Shown here piece by piece: positions 8,322 to 15,740 of a stretch of 30,528 bases of DNA. The stretch comes from JBGZEX01 sp041846495 (GTDB lineage Bacteria > Bacteroidota > Bacteroidia > Bacteroidales > Marinifilaceae): assembly GCA_041846495.1 (NCBI GenBank), contig JBGZEX010000063.1, positions 1 to 30,528 on the forward strand. Reading direction: 5' to 3'. Under the pieces are notes generated by a model. It was not told where the DNA came from. It saw only the letters and a program-made list of their open reading frames with translations, and did not search any database. How positions within the stretch are numbered: position 1 is the stretch's first letter; each line of letters opens with the position of its first letter. Made by a program: the position numbers and the translations under genes.

Positions 8322-9809
8322 TTAAAATGGAGGTCTATCGAAACCCGTATCCAGAGCAACTTTACTCTCAAAGGCACTGTCTTCATTATTCAGACTGGAT
8401 TGTATGGTAAGCGTTTGCGGTAAAAATCCGTTATTACCTATATTTTCGAAGCGGACAATGGCCGAATTAAAGCGGAGATTGATTTCGCCTACGGCTCCGT
8501 TACGATGTTTTGCTACGATAATTTTCGTAATTCCTCTTACATCGTTTCCTTCTTCATCTTCCGACACTCCGTAATAGTCGGGACGATGAATGAACAATAC
8601 GATATCGGCATCCTGCTCTATGGAGCCGGACTCTCTCAAATCGGCCAGCATGGGTTTTTTATTATCTCCCGTACGTAATTCCACGCCCCGGTTCAACTGG
8701 GAAAGCGCTAAAACGGGGATATTCAACTCCTTGGCGATCACCTTTAGAGAACGGGATATAATACTGACCTCTTGTACCCTATTGTTCTTCAAATCCATTC
8801 CGGCAGTCATCAACTGAAGATAATCGATAACGATCAAACGGATATCGTACTTTTGTTTCAATCTCCGACACTTCCTTCTTAAATCCATAACGGATAATGC
8901 CGGCGTATCGTCTATATAAATAGGCGCATCTTCCAATACTTTAATTTTGGAATGCAAATGCTTCCAATCTTCCTGAGATAAATTTCCCCGTTTCAATTTC
9001 TCCGCCCCCAACTCCGTTTCACTGGCAATAAAACGATTTACCAACTGAACGGCTGACATTTCAAGAGAAAAAAAAGCAACCGGAACATGATAATCGATAG
9101 CCATATTTCTTGCCATATTCAAAACGAGAGCCGTTTTTCCCATAGACGGACGGGCTGCTATAATCACCAAATCGGAAGGTTGCCATCCATGAGTCATTCC
9201 GTCTAAAGCGGTAAATCCCGAAGGCACTCCGCTTATACCGTCGGTCTGTTCCGAAGCGGATTCGATTCCTCGCATGGCTTCCTCGATAATATCCCGAATC
9301 TCGACGGTTTTATTACTCATATCATCGTCGAAAAGTTCGAAAACCGCTTTCTGAGATTTGTCTATAAGATCGGAAACGTCTACCGATTCGTCATAGGCCA
9401 TTTGCTGAAGTTCCGTACATACCCCTATCAATTTGCGCTGAATATATTTCTGAGCTATGATTTTGGCATGAAACTCTATATGCACGGCGGAAGCCACCTT
9501 AGAGGTAAGAAGCGACAAATAATAAGGGCCGCCTATATCTTCCAATAATCCCTTTTTCTTAAGTTCTTCTCCTACCGTCAACTGATCTATAGGCGCTCCG
9601 TTTCTGAACAATGCCTGAACGGCTGCAAAAATTTTTTGATGAGCCGGATCGTAAAAACTTTCGGATTTGAGAATATCTCCTACAATAACGAAAGCGTCTT
9701 TTTCCAACATCAATGCGCCCAGAACAGCTTGTTCCAAATCCGTCGCTTGCGGCGGTATACGCCCGTATTCTATTGTCGACACATCCGTTCCCCCTTTTTT
9801 ACCCGACAT
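8322..9809 (-). CDS. dnaB: Replicative DNA helicase DnaB
   Basis: The hexameric helicase unwinds DNA ahead of the replisome and recruits primase. The product has 495 residues. The N-terminal DnaB domain (about 18-125) starts with PPQATDLEQAVLGALML. The RecA-like ATPase follows a linker, with Walker A ARPSMGKT (219-226), FFSLEMS (247-253), Walker B VIDYLQL (327-333), and ALSQLNRGVE around residues 368-377. There is no intein. The gene has ATG at 9809 and is preceded on the same strand by the 94-aa ORF with a 25-base gap, so it may be read from the ytxH-side promoter as well as a nearer one. The C-terminus (about 460-495) is an ordinary tail. Confidence 0.97.
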   Translation of the reverse strand: MSGKKGGTDVSTIEYGRIPPQATDLEQAVLGALMLEKDAFVIVGDILKSESFYDPAHQKIFAAVQALFRNGAPIDQLTVGEELKKKGLLEDIGGPYYLSLLTSKVASAVHIEFHAKIIAQKYIQRKLIGVCTELQQMAYDESVDVSDLIDKSQKAVFELFDDDMSNKTVEIRDIIEEAMRGIESASEQTDGISGVPSGFTALDGMTHGWQPSDLVIIAARPSMGKTALVLNMARNMAIDYHVPVAFFSLEMSAVQLVNRFIASETELGAEKLKRGNLSQEDWKHLHSKIKVLEDAPIYIDDTPALSVMDLRRKCRRLKQKYDIRLIVIDYLQLMTAGMDLKNNRVQEVSIISRSLKVIAKELNIPVLALSQLNRGVELRTGDNKKPMLADLRESGSIEQDADIVLFIHRPDYYGVSEDEEGNDVRGITKIIVAKHRNGAVGEINLRFNSAIVRFENIGNNGFLPQTLTIQSSLNNEDSAFESKVALDTGFDRPPF

Positions 9810-9834
9810 CTATATATTATTTATTAATACAATA

Positions 9835-10119
9835 CTATTTTTTACGTTTTTTAAACAAGGAGAAAATCTTATAAGCTGTAAATGTTCCCCATAAGAACTT
9901 GCTTACAACCGGTAGCGAATAATGCGAACTATAATTAAAGAGTTTTTCCAATCCGAAACTTCCGTAATCGACCATACGGGTAATATAACCGTACTTCTTG
10001 GAAACCACATCTCCTTGTTTACGAATCTCGCCCAAAATATACGACTTTTCCTCTCTTAATTCTTCGACCGAAGAAATCGGTTTTATTCTCGAATCGGGAA
10101 TTTTTTTGCGGCTTGACAT
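9835..10119 (-). CDS. Uncharacterised 94-aa basic protein
   Basis: I do not recognise a named family. The protein starts MSSRKKIPDSRIKPISSVEE, has a charged middle that may be helical (ELREEKSYILGEIRKQGD), and ends with a moderately hydrophobic segment (about 66-86, LPVVSKFLWGTFTAYKIFSLF) followed by the basic tail KKRKK. This suggests peripheral or single-pass membrane association with a cytoplasmic charged tail. It begins only 2 bases after the stop of the holin-like gene, which itself overlaps the YtxH-like gene, so the three form one tight transcript; shared membrane or stress function is an inference. It ends with TAG, evidence that TAG is an ordinary stop codon here. Confidence 0.75.
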   Translation of the reverse strand: MSSRKKIPDSRIKPISSVEELREEKSYILGEIRKQGDVVSKKYGYITRMVDYGSFGLEKLFNYSSHYSLPVVSKFLWGTFTAYKIFSLFKKRKK

Positions 10120-10121
10120 AT

Positions 10122-10493
10122 TTATTTCATTTTTTTATTATCCTCATAAATTACGGAGGCGAGAATCTTTATCAAGGGATTCAATATGAGTTTTTTTCTG
10201 AAACAAAATACCAATACCACCAATATCAGATATATGCCTCCGATAATCAAGGCTCCCGGCAACATCGTTCCGAAATTTTCCGCCATAAGATATAAAAGTC
10301 CGAAACTCAAATAAAAAAAGAAACAGGACAGGAAAACGACGACCAATACGAAAGTCATCAAAATAGATATAATCATCGATAACTTATCCACAAATTCAAG
10401 GCGTATATACGAGCCTTGAAGCCGTATATAATCCCGAATCTCCTCTAAAAAAAGAGATTTGGAATCGTTTTTTGGCGTTTTATCGGAAAACAT
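10122..10493 (-). CDS. Phage holin superfamily-like membrane protein (Phage_holin_3_6 type)
   Basis: The product has 123 residues from the ATG at 10493. A GTG directly upstream could add one residue. An amphipathic N-terminal part (about 15-40, LEEIRDYIRLQGSYIRLEFVDK) precedes two strong membrane helices (about 44-72 and 80-100) and a basic C-terminus. This layout matches the 'phage holin family' proteins found beside YtxH proteins in many Bacteroidetes. Despite the name these are chromosomal, and no phage genes lie nearby. The start ATG overlaps the ytxH stop as TGATG, indicating translational coupling. The physiological role is not established; envelope stress is a guess. Confidence 0.8.
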   Translation of the reverse strand: MFSDKTPKNDSKSLFLEEIRDYIRLQGSYIRLEFVDKLSMIISILMTFVLVVVFLSCFFFYLSFGLLYLMAENFGTMLPGALIIGGIYLILVVLVFCFRKKLILNPLIKILASVIYEDNKKMK

Positions 10494-10747
10494 CACGAAA
10501 TCTTTGCCCGTTCTTTAAGTTCCTCTTTCTTTTCTTTTATAAGTTCCACCTTTTCTTCGACTTCTTCAGTGATTTTATTAACCAAATCCTTAAAATCCTC
10601 TTTGCTCAATTTAATGCCTTTTTCCCGCAATAATTCGGCAATCTTTTCTCGAGTATCCGTTCCCTTGCCGGGAGCAAATAAAACGCCCAATACGGCTCCG
10701 GTAAGAGCACCTCCCAAAAATGCCAATACGGCAGATAAACTTCTCAT
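10493..10747 (-). CDS. YtxH domain-containing protein
   Basis: The 84-residue product opens with a glycine-rich hydrophobic segment (LAFLGGALTGAVLGVLFAPGKGTDTREK), the hallmark of YtxH/GvpP-type proteins: a membrane helix followed by the APxxG(T)xTR motif. A long charged helix or coiled coil (about 35-84) follows, dominated by Lys and Glu. I chose the ATG at 10747 over upstream codons at 10771-10774 because it places the helix at the N-terminus as in the family, and because a -7 element at 10785-10792 would leave almost no leader for the longer form. It is first in a three-gene cluster with the holin-like and 94-aa genes. The family is linked to general stress in Firmicutes; its role here is unproven. 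Confidence 0.85.
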   Translation of the reverse strand: MRSLSAVLAFLGGALTGAVLGVLFAPGKGTDTREKIAELLREKGIKLSKEDFKDLVNKITEEVEEKVELIKEKKEELKERAKIS

Positions 10748-10784
10748 AGCTTCAATTTTTATATAAAACATCACGAACTACCAA

Positions 10785-10792
10785 CAAATCTA
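10785..10792 (-). promoter_or_regulatory. -7 element (TAGATTTG) for the ytxH-like cluster
   Basis: On the minus strand the bases read TAGATTTG, fitting TAnnTTTG, about 37 bases before the chosen ytxH-like ATG. No clear TTTG is seen at the -33 position. It lies between the recN stop and the cluster, so the cluster need not depend on recN transcription. Confidence 0.4.
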
Positions 10793-10816
10793 ATAAATCA
10801 AAACAAAAAATCCTAA

Positions 10817-12484
10817 TCATTTTTCAAAATATTCCGGATCTATAAGAGATTTTGCCGCCGATAAAGTTTTATCCTTTTCTTCCCCCCCTATCATAGAAGC
10901 AATCTCTTCCACTCTTTCCTCTTTATTAAGCAAAGTAATTTTAGAAAAGGTTTGCCGAGCATCGTCTTCTTTATATACTTTAAAATGATGTTGTCCGAGA
11001 CCTGCAATTTGCGGAAGATGAGTTACGGATATCACCTGCATTTTATCTCCCATTTCACGCATCATACGTCCCATCCTCAAAGCGATTTCCCCGGAAAGTC
11101 CCGTATCGATTTCATCGAATACTATAGCGGAAAGTCCGAGTTTATCGGACATCATATATTTGATAGCAAAGACGATTCTCGAAAGTTCTCCTCCCGAAGC
11201 CACTTTTTCCACAGCTACCGGTTTTTGATTTTTATTTGCGGAAAAAAGAAAATTCACCTCGTCTTTCCCCATAATTGATATCTTTTTCCCCGCCTTTATT
11301 TCCACCTCGAATTCCGCATGTTTGATACCTAAATTTTTCAACGAGGATTTCAGTCCTTCCTCCAACGAATCTTTCGCTTCCACACGTCGTTTATGAATAA
11401 TTTCCGCTCTCTCCTCCAAATCTTTTTCCATCTCTTCTACAACGATCTTCATCCTCCGAATATTTTCGGAAGAAACATCCATTTCTTTGAGTAATACCTC
11501 CAAACGCTCTCTTTCGTCTATCAATGCATCAAAATCTTTTACCCTATATCTGAAAACCAAATCGTTCAATTCGTTCAATCGGGCATTCACCGCATCCAAA
11601 CCGGCCTCATCTCCCGTAATAGACTCGAAATCATGCTCGGCACCGTCGGCAATATCTTTCAGTTCAAGAATAATCGAATCCAACCGAGCGGCATAATCCT
11701 CCGCCGGAGAATAAATTCCGGTCAATCCGTTCATTTCCTTAAGGGCATCTTTTAAAGATAAGAGAATCGCCGAATCCGCATCCCGAAGCATATAAAACAA
11801 ATTACCCAATCTCTTTCTTATTTCCTCCGTATTGGATAAAATCTTCGCCTCTTCTTCCAATTTCAGCCCTTCTCCCGTTTTCAAATCGGCCTCGCATAAT
11901 TGGGAATATCTGAAACTCAAATACTCTCTCTCCTTCTCTCTTTTCTCCGCTTCTTCTACTTTGCGAATATATTCGTTCCGGTATTTGGACCATGCCTCAT
12001 AGGCCGTCGAAAATGCCCTTACTTCGGACGAAATGCCGCAATATGCATCGACTAAAGAAGTACGGTAGGACATATCGGACATCAGAAATGTCCTGTTTTG
12101 AGAATGTATATCGATACAAAAATCCCCGAATTCTTTCAAAATCGCATTATTTACCGGACTGTCGTTTATAAAACCGCGAGAACGCCCTCCGGGATATATC
12201 TCCCTTCTTAAAATAATATCCGGAGAATAATCGAGATCATTGAATTCAAACCATGTTTTAAGCTTTTCATCCTCTGAAAAAACGACGAGTTCCACTACGG
12301 ATTTGACATTTTTATCCATCAAAAGCGAAACATCGGCTCTTTCCCCTAATACCAAAGATAACGCATTCAAAATAACGGACTTTCCTGCTCCGGTTTCTCC
12401 GGTAACGACGGAGAAACCTCCCGAAAAACCGATTTCGACTTTATCGATTAAAGCAAAATTGCTGATGGAAAGAAATTTTATCAT
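10817..12484 (-). CDS. recN: DNA repair protein RecN
   Basis: RecN is an SMC-like ATPase that acts at double-strand breaks in recombinational repair. The 555-residue product has Walker A GETGAGKS (29-36), the usual INDSPV segment (about 106-111), two long coiled-coil arms rich in Glu and Lys (about 155-220 and 270-380), the ABC signature VASGGELSR, and the D-loop/Walker B stretch IVFDEIDTGLSG. It ends with the usual THLPQIA and MIGG motifs. Length and order are normal for the family. It is transcribed alone from a well-formed promoter at 12570-12600; ytxH follows after its own -7 element. Confidence 0.96.
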   Translation of the reverse strand: MIKFLSISNFALIDKVEIGFSGGFSVVTGETGAGKSVILNALSLVLGERADVSLLMDKNVKSVVELVVFSEDEKLKTWFEFNDLDYSPDIILRREIYPGGRSRGFINDSPVNNAILKEFGDFCIDIHSQNRTFLMSDMSYRTSLVDAYCGISSEVRAFSTAYEAWSKYRNEYIRKVEEAEKREKEREYLSFRYSQLCEADLKTGEGLKLEEEAKILSNTEEIRKRLGNLFYMLRDADSAILLSLKDALKEMNGLTGIYSPAEDYAARLDSIILELKDIADGAEHDFESITGDEAGLDAVNARLNELNDLVFRYRVKDFDALIDERERLEVLLKEMDVSSENIRRMKIVVEEMEKDLEERAEIIHKRRVEAKDSLEEGLKSSLKNLGIKHAEFEVEIKAGKKISIMGKDEVNFLFSANKNQKPVAVEKVASGGELSRIVFAIKYMMSDKLGLSAIVFDEIDTGLSGEIALRMGRMMREMGDKMQVISVTHLPQIAGLGQHHFKVYKEDDARQTFSKITLLNKEERVEEIASMIGGEEKDKTLSAAKSLIDPEYFEK

Positions 12485-12569
12485 AGGTGTTTTTGTACGA
12501 TAGTTTTTCGTAAAATATTTTAGTCCGGACTTCTTGTTCTTCCCAATCCGATATCCCGAACAATCCGGA

Positions 12570-12600
12570 CAAAATTACAAAAAACTTCTAAAATATCAAA
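12570..12600 (-). promoter_or_regulatory. Complete Bacteroidetes promoter for recN
   Basis: Read on the minus strand, TTTG (12597-12600) is followed after 19 bases by TAATTTTG (12570-12577). This is the best match in the window to the sigma-ABfr type consensus TTTG-N19-21-TAnnTTTG. It lies about 85 bases upstream of the recN ATG. Confidence 0.65.
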
Positions 12601-12709
12601 TAAATGAAGGGATGCATCGAGTATGCGGATTCCGGTATCAGTCGTATTTGTTTCGCATAATATTAAAATTAATTCCGTATGCAGAAAACCAAGTATCGAT
12701 TTTTATAAT

Positions 12710-12717
12710 TAAATTTG
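12710..12717 (+). promoter_or_regulatory. -7 element (TAAATTTG) for nusB
   Basis: TAAATTTG matches TAnnTTTG and lies 36 bases before the nusB ATG. No TTTG is seen at the usual -33 distance. It is divergent from the recN promoter in the same 269-base spacer, in which I see no gene. Confidence 0.5.
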
Positions 12718-12753
12718 CAGTCTTGATTTTTAAACGGTTCTTTTAAGGGAATT

Positions 12754-13701
12754 ATGACGAGCAGAAGATTAATACGCATAAAAGTGATACAACTTTTATA
12801 TGCATACAGCAACAGAGAGGATGCGAATTTGTTCGAAATCGAACGCAATCTGAAAAAAAGTATTGAAAAAAGCTACGATCTCTATTATCAAACCCTGATG
12901 TTGATGACGGAAATACAAGATTTCGCCTTTCTGAAAAACGACCAAAAAAAATTCAAACTGTTGGCAACGGCCGAAGATCTTAATCCGAATATGAAATTCT
13001 GCGACAATGCCGTTCTCAATACCATAAAAAATAACAAATCTTTTTTAACCTATATCAGGGAACATAAAATCAGTTGGAACGACAACACCGAAAGTATAGA
13101 ATATTTTTATAAATCCTTGACGGATTCCGACATTTACCGAAGATATATGGAAGATCCGGAAACGAGTTTCGAGAAAGAACGCGAATTCGTTCTAAAATTT
13201 TTCTACCATATTATTGCCGAAGACAAATTATTCTACGAAATCATGGAAGATAAATCCATCTATTGGAACGATGATTTCGAATTGGTGCTCAGCATGCTGT
13301 ATAAAACCTTGAAAAACATCGAAGCGGATGCTCTTCCGGAAGATCGTATTTTCATCAACATCTTTCAATCCGAAGAGGATATGCAATTTGCAAACGAGCT
13401 CTTGACGAAAACTCTGTTGAACCACAGTAAAAACATTGAAATACTGATTCCGCTCATTAAAAATTGGGAAATCGACCGCATATCGGAATTGGATAAAATC
13501 ATTATGTCGGCTGCCGTAACCGAATTTAAGTTTTTCCCGTCTATTCCGATAAAAGTCACTTTGGACGAATACATAGAAATCGCCAAAAGTTATAGTACTC
13601 CCAAAAGCGGTTCCTTTATCAACGGCGTATTGGATAAAGCGGTACGTCAACTAAACGACAATGATGAAATTCATAAAAGCGGAAGAGGTCTGATGGAGTG
13701 A
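12754..13701 (+). CDS. nusB: Transcription antitermination protein NusB, long Bacteroidetes form
   Basis: NusB joins NusE (ribosomal protein S10) on boxA RNA to promote antitermination of rRNA operons. This product has 315 residues against about 140 in E. coli. It opens with the typical SRRLIRIKVIQLLYAYS, has a long charged region of roughly 150 residues, and ends with a typical NusB C-terminal helical domain (about 180-305): DRISELDKIIMSAAVTEF, IPIKVTLDEYIEIAKSYS and GSFINGVLDK. The long form is usual in Bacteroidetes. It stands alone, followed by a very strong hairpin terminator. Confidence 0.93.
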   Translation: MTSRRLIRIKVIQLLYAYSNREDANLFEIERNLKKSIEKSYDLYYQTLMLMTEIQDFAFLKNDQKKFKLLATAEDLNPNMKFCDNAVLNTIKNNKSFLTYIREHKISWNDNTESIEYFYKSLTDSDIYRRYMEDPETSFEKEREFVLKFFYHIIAEDKLFYEIMEDKSIYWNDDFELVLSMLYKTLKNIEADALPEDRIFINIFQSEEDMQFANELLTKTLLNHSKNIEILIPLIKNWEIDRISELDKIIMSAAVTEFKFFPSIPIKVTLDEYIEIAKSYSTPKSGSFINGVLDKAVRQLNDNDEIHKSGRGLME

Positions 13702-13715
13702 TATACGTCCGTTTT

Positions 13716-13764
13716 ACAATTTTACCCCTGTCGATAATTGCTCGACAGGGGTAAAATTGTTTTT
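13716..13764 (+). terminator. Intrinsic terminator after nusB (19-bp perfect stem)
   Basis: Bases 13716-13734 pair perfectly with 13742-13760 across a 7-base loop, and a short T run follows. The core is CCCCTGTCGA / TCGACAGGGG. It separates nusB from the convergent sugar permease gene. The opposite strand lacks a T run after the stem, so it should work mainly for nusB. Confidence 0.85.
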
Positions 13765-13765
13765 A

Positions 13766-13784
13766 GAGAGCCGTAGAAACTCTC
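13766..13784. repeat. Short dyad GAGAG...CTCTC
   Basis: GAGAGCC and AACTCTCG flank a few bases just after the nusB terminator. A related dyad with the same edge sequences lies at 27733-27764 after the gapA terminator. The stem is only 5 bp, so chance is possible. Confidence 0.3.
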
Positions 13785-13798
13785 GATTGTTATAAAAA

Positions 13799-15115
13799 TT
13801 ATTCGACCTCCCGTTGTCTTACCTTATATCCGGCCAAAGCATAATACATCAAATAGAGTTCTCCGGCCACTACAATCAGCCATGTAATTTTCCAACTGCC
13901 CAAAAGATCTGCAAATCCGCCTTGTACGAGAGGCAAAATAGCCCCTCCTACGACCCCCATAACCAAAGCCCCCGAAGCCTTTGAAGTATATTTCCCCAAA
14001 CCTTCTATAGCCATGGCGAATATAGCCGGCCACATAACGGAATGGAAAAGCCCGACACCTACCAACAGCCAGGGATTTCCCGTAACAATGGATGCCACGA
14101 CCAATAACGCAGCCATAAGAGTAGTAAACAGAAGTTGCACATTAGCGGAAATCTTACTGATAAAACTGCCCAATAAACGTCCTATCAACATACCTCCCCA
14201 ATAAAGGAAAGCCATCTTCGCCCCTTCTGCTATGGTATAATCCAGAGATGTGGCATACAAATTGATATTGGCTCCGACCGCAACTTCTACGCCTACATAA
14301 AAAAATATGGCGATTACTCCCAATTTCAAATGTCTGAAACTCCATACGCTTTTGGGAAGATGTTCGTCGTTTTCGGCACGGGTTCCTGCGATTTCCGGAA
14401 GATTCAACCGCGGAAGCACCAAAGCTATTGCCGCTACGATGAGTATCAAAACGCAAAAAGGAAGATAAAGAGAAGTAATATCCATATCCAGCTCTCCTCT
14501 TCCCCTGAAAATGATATAAGCCACTAACAAGGGACCCAAGGTAGTCATCAAAGAATTAGCCGCTCCGGCTATAGTCTGTCGCTGTACCCCACTCGTTCCT
14601 TTTACGTCGCATGCTATGAGATAGGGATTCACTACGGCCTGCATGAAAGTCAATGCGGAGCCGGCTATAAAAGCGGCAATCAAAAATATATAATAAGCCA
14701 CGGGAACCTCTACTTCTCCCGTATAAACATACGATGCATCCAAGCGTTTAGCCTCGATCACTTCCCGGAAGCAGTCCGCTTCGAAACGGTCGAAATAAAA
14801 TGCAGCCAATTCGTAACAGGCTATGGCTCCCACTAAAATAATCAAGGCTCTGATTAAAGTCTTCTTATAACCGATACGGTCGATCATCCTGGCACTATAA
14901 GTACCCATAATCAAATAAGCGGAAAAAAAGGAAAAATTCAACAAAGTCGTAAGCGTAAATGTCAAATTTCCCGCCTTGATAAGGAAAGCTGCCTTCATCG
15001 GATTTTGAAACTGTTGATTAATACTTGTAATCAATCCGATAAGTGCCATTAATACGACCATAATGACAAAAGGGACTAAATAATTTTGTACGGAATTGGA
15101 TTTCAAATTATTCAT
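13799..15115 (-). CDS. MFS sugar permease, FucP/GluP type
   Basis: The 438-residue integral membrane protein has about 12 hydrophobic helices spread over its length. The layout and motifs fit the fucose/glucose-galactose H+ symporter branch of the major facilitator superfamily: a start close to NYLVPFVIMVVLMALIGL, the intracellular segment ARMIDRIGYKKT between helices 2 and 3, FMQAVVNPYLIACD with TIAGAANSLMTTLGPLL, and a second-half MLIGRLLGSFISKIS. The sugar cannot be named from sequence, and no catabolic genes lie beside it. A -7 element at 15155-15162 suggests its own promoter. The LOG-family gene lies upstream on the same strand. Confidence 0.87.
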   Translation of the reverse strand: MNNLKSNSVQNYLVPFVIMVVLMALIGLITSINQQFQNPMKAAFLIKAGNLTFTLTTLLNFSFFSAYLIMGTYSARMIDRIGYKKTLIRALIILVGAIACYELAAFYFDRFEADCFREVIEAKRLDASYVYTGEVEVPVAYYIFLIAAFIAGSALTFMQAVVNPYLIACDVKGTSGVQRQTIAGAANSLMTTLGPLLVAYIIFRGRGELDMDITSLYLPFCVLILIVAAIALVLPRLNLPEIAGTRAENDEHLPKSVWSFRHLKLGVIAIFFYVGVEVAVGANINLYATSLDYTIAEGAKMAFLYWGGMLIGRLLGSFISKISANVQLLFTTLMAALLVVASIVTGNPWLLVGVGLFHSVMWPAIFAMAIEGLGKYTSKASGALVMGVVGGAILPLVQGGFADLLGSWKITWLIVVAGELYLMYYALAGYKVRQREVE

Positions 15116-15154
15116 CTTAATTATTGTTTAGAAAAATCGAAAATAAATTTTCTC

Positions 15155-15162
15155 CAAAGGTA
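15155..15162 (-). promoter_or_regulatory. -7 element (TACCTTTG) for the sugar permease
   Basis: The minus-strand sequence TACCTTTG fits TAnnTTTG and lies about 40 bases before the permease ATG, just past the end of the upstream LOG-family gene. No clear -33 TTTG is seen. Confidence 0.45.
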
Positions 15163-15164
15163 TG

Positions 15165-15728
15165 CTAATATTTTAGAACTCGTTCACGAGGTACATACGT
15201 CTTTACATATTCCACAGCTTCGAACGGAGTCGCTACAATACGGTATAATTCATCGTATTTCCTGTCTATAAATCCCTCTCTCTTTGCCCGGATAATGAAA
15301 TCGAAAAAAAGCCGGAAAAAATTCTCCGTATTTATAAAAACCACCGGTTTATTATGAATTCCCAATTGTTTCAAGGTTATGACCTCCGTAATCTCTTCCA
15401 AAGTTCCCCATCCGCCGGGTAAAACCGCAAAAGCATCGGCTTCCGTTCGTAAGCGTAATTTACGCTCTTTCATATCTTCCGTTACGACCAGTTCGTCCAA
15501 ATCCTCATAAGCCGGAGACTTTTCCAATATACAACGAGGAACTATCCCCATTGTCCGGCCTCCCTGCTTTTTAGCGGAAGCGGCTACAATCTTCATCAAT
15601 CCGCAATCCATCCCTCCGCAGACGAGGGTCCAGCCGCAAGAAGCGACTGCAATACCGAACTCTTCCGCCGCATTTTTATACAATGAAGCTATATTGTCGG
15701 AAGAAGAACAATATACCGTAATCTTCAT
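15165..15728 (-). CDS. LOG family protein (nucleotide 5'-monophosphate phosphoribohydrolase)
   Basis: The 187-residue product belongs to the 'lonely guy' family, which in characterised members releases a base from nucleoside monophosphates (cytokinin riboside phosphates in plants, AMP in several bacteria). It shows a Rossmann-like start MKITVYCSSS, the glycine-rich CGGMDCGLM, the MKERK segment (86-90) and the signature PGGWGTLEE (104-112), where the Glu is catalytic. I chose the ATG at 15728; a TTG just upstream adds one residue. It starts 12 bases after the gyrB stop, so it is probably the second gene of a gyrB transcript. The physiological substrate in Bacteroidetes is unknown. Confidence 0.88.
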   Translation of the reverse strand: MKITVYCSSSDNIASLYKNAAEEFGIAVASCGWTLVCGGMDCGLMKIVAASAKKQGGRTMGIVPRCILEKSPAYEDLDELVVTEDMKERKLRLRTEADAFAVLPGGWGTLEEITEVITLKQLGIHNKPVVFINTENFFRLFFDFIIRAKREGFIDRKYDELYRIVATPFEAVEYVKTYVPRERVLKY

Positions 15729-15740
15729 CAATATGATATT

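Noticed and set aside
10384..10392. DnaA box TTATCCACA suggesting an origin
   Set aside because: It is a single box inside the holin-like gene, with no cluster, no A+T-rich unwinding region and no dnaA nearby.
10122..10493. Holin-like gene as sign of a prophage
   Set aside because: No structural, integrase or lysis genes are near; the same gene type is chromosomal in many Bacteroidetes.
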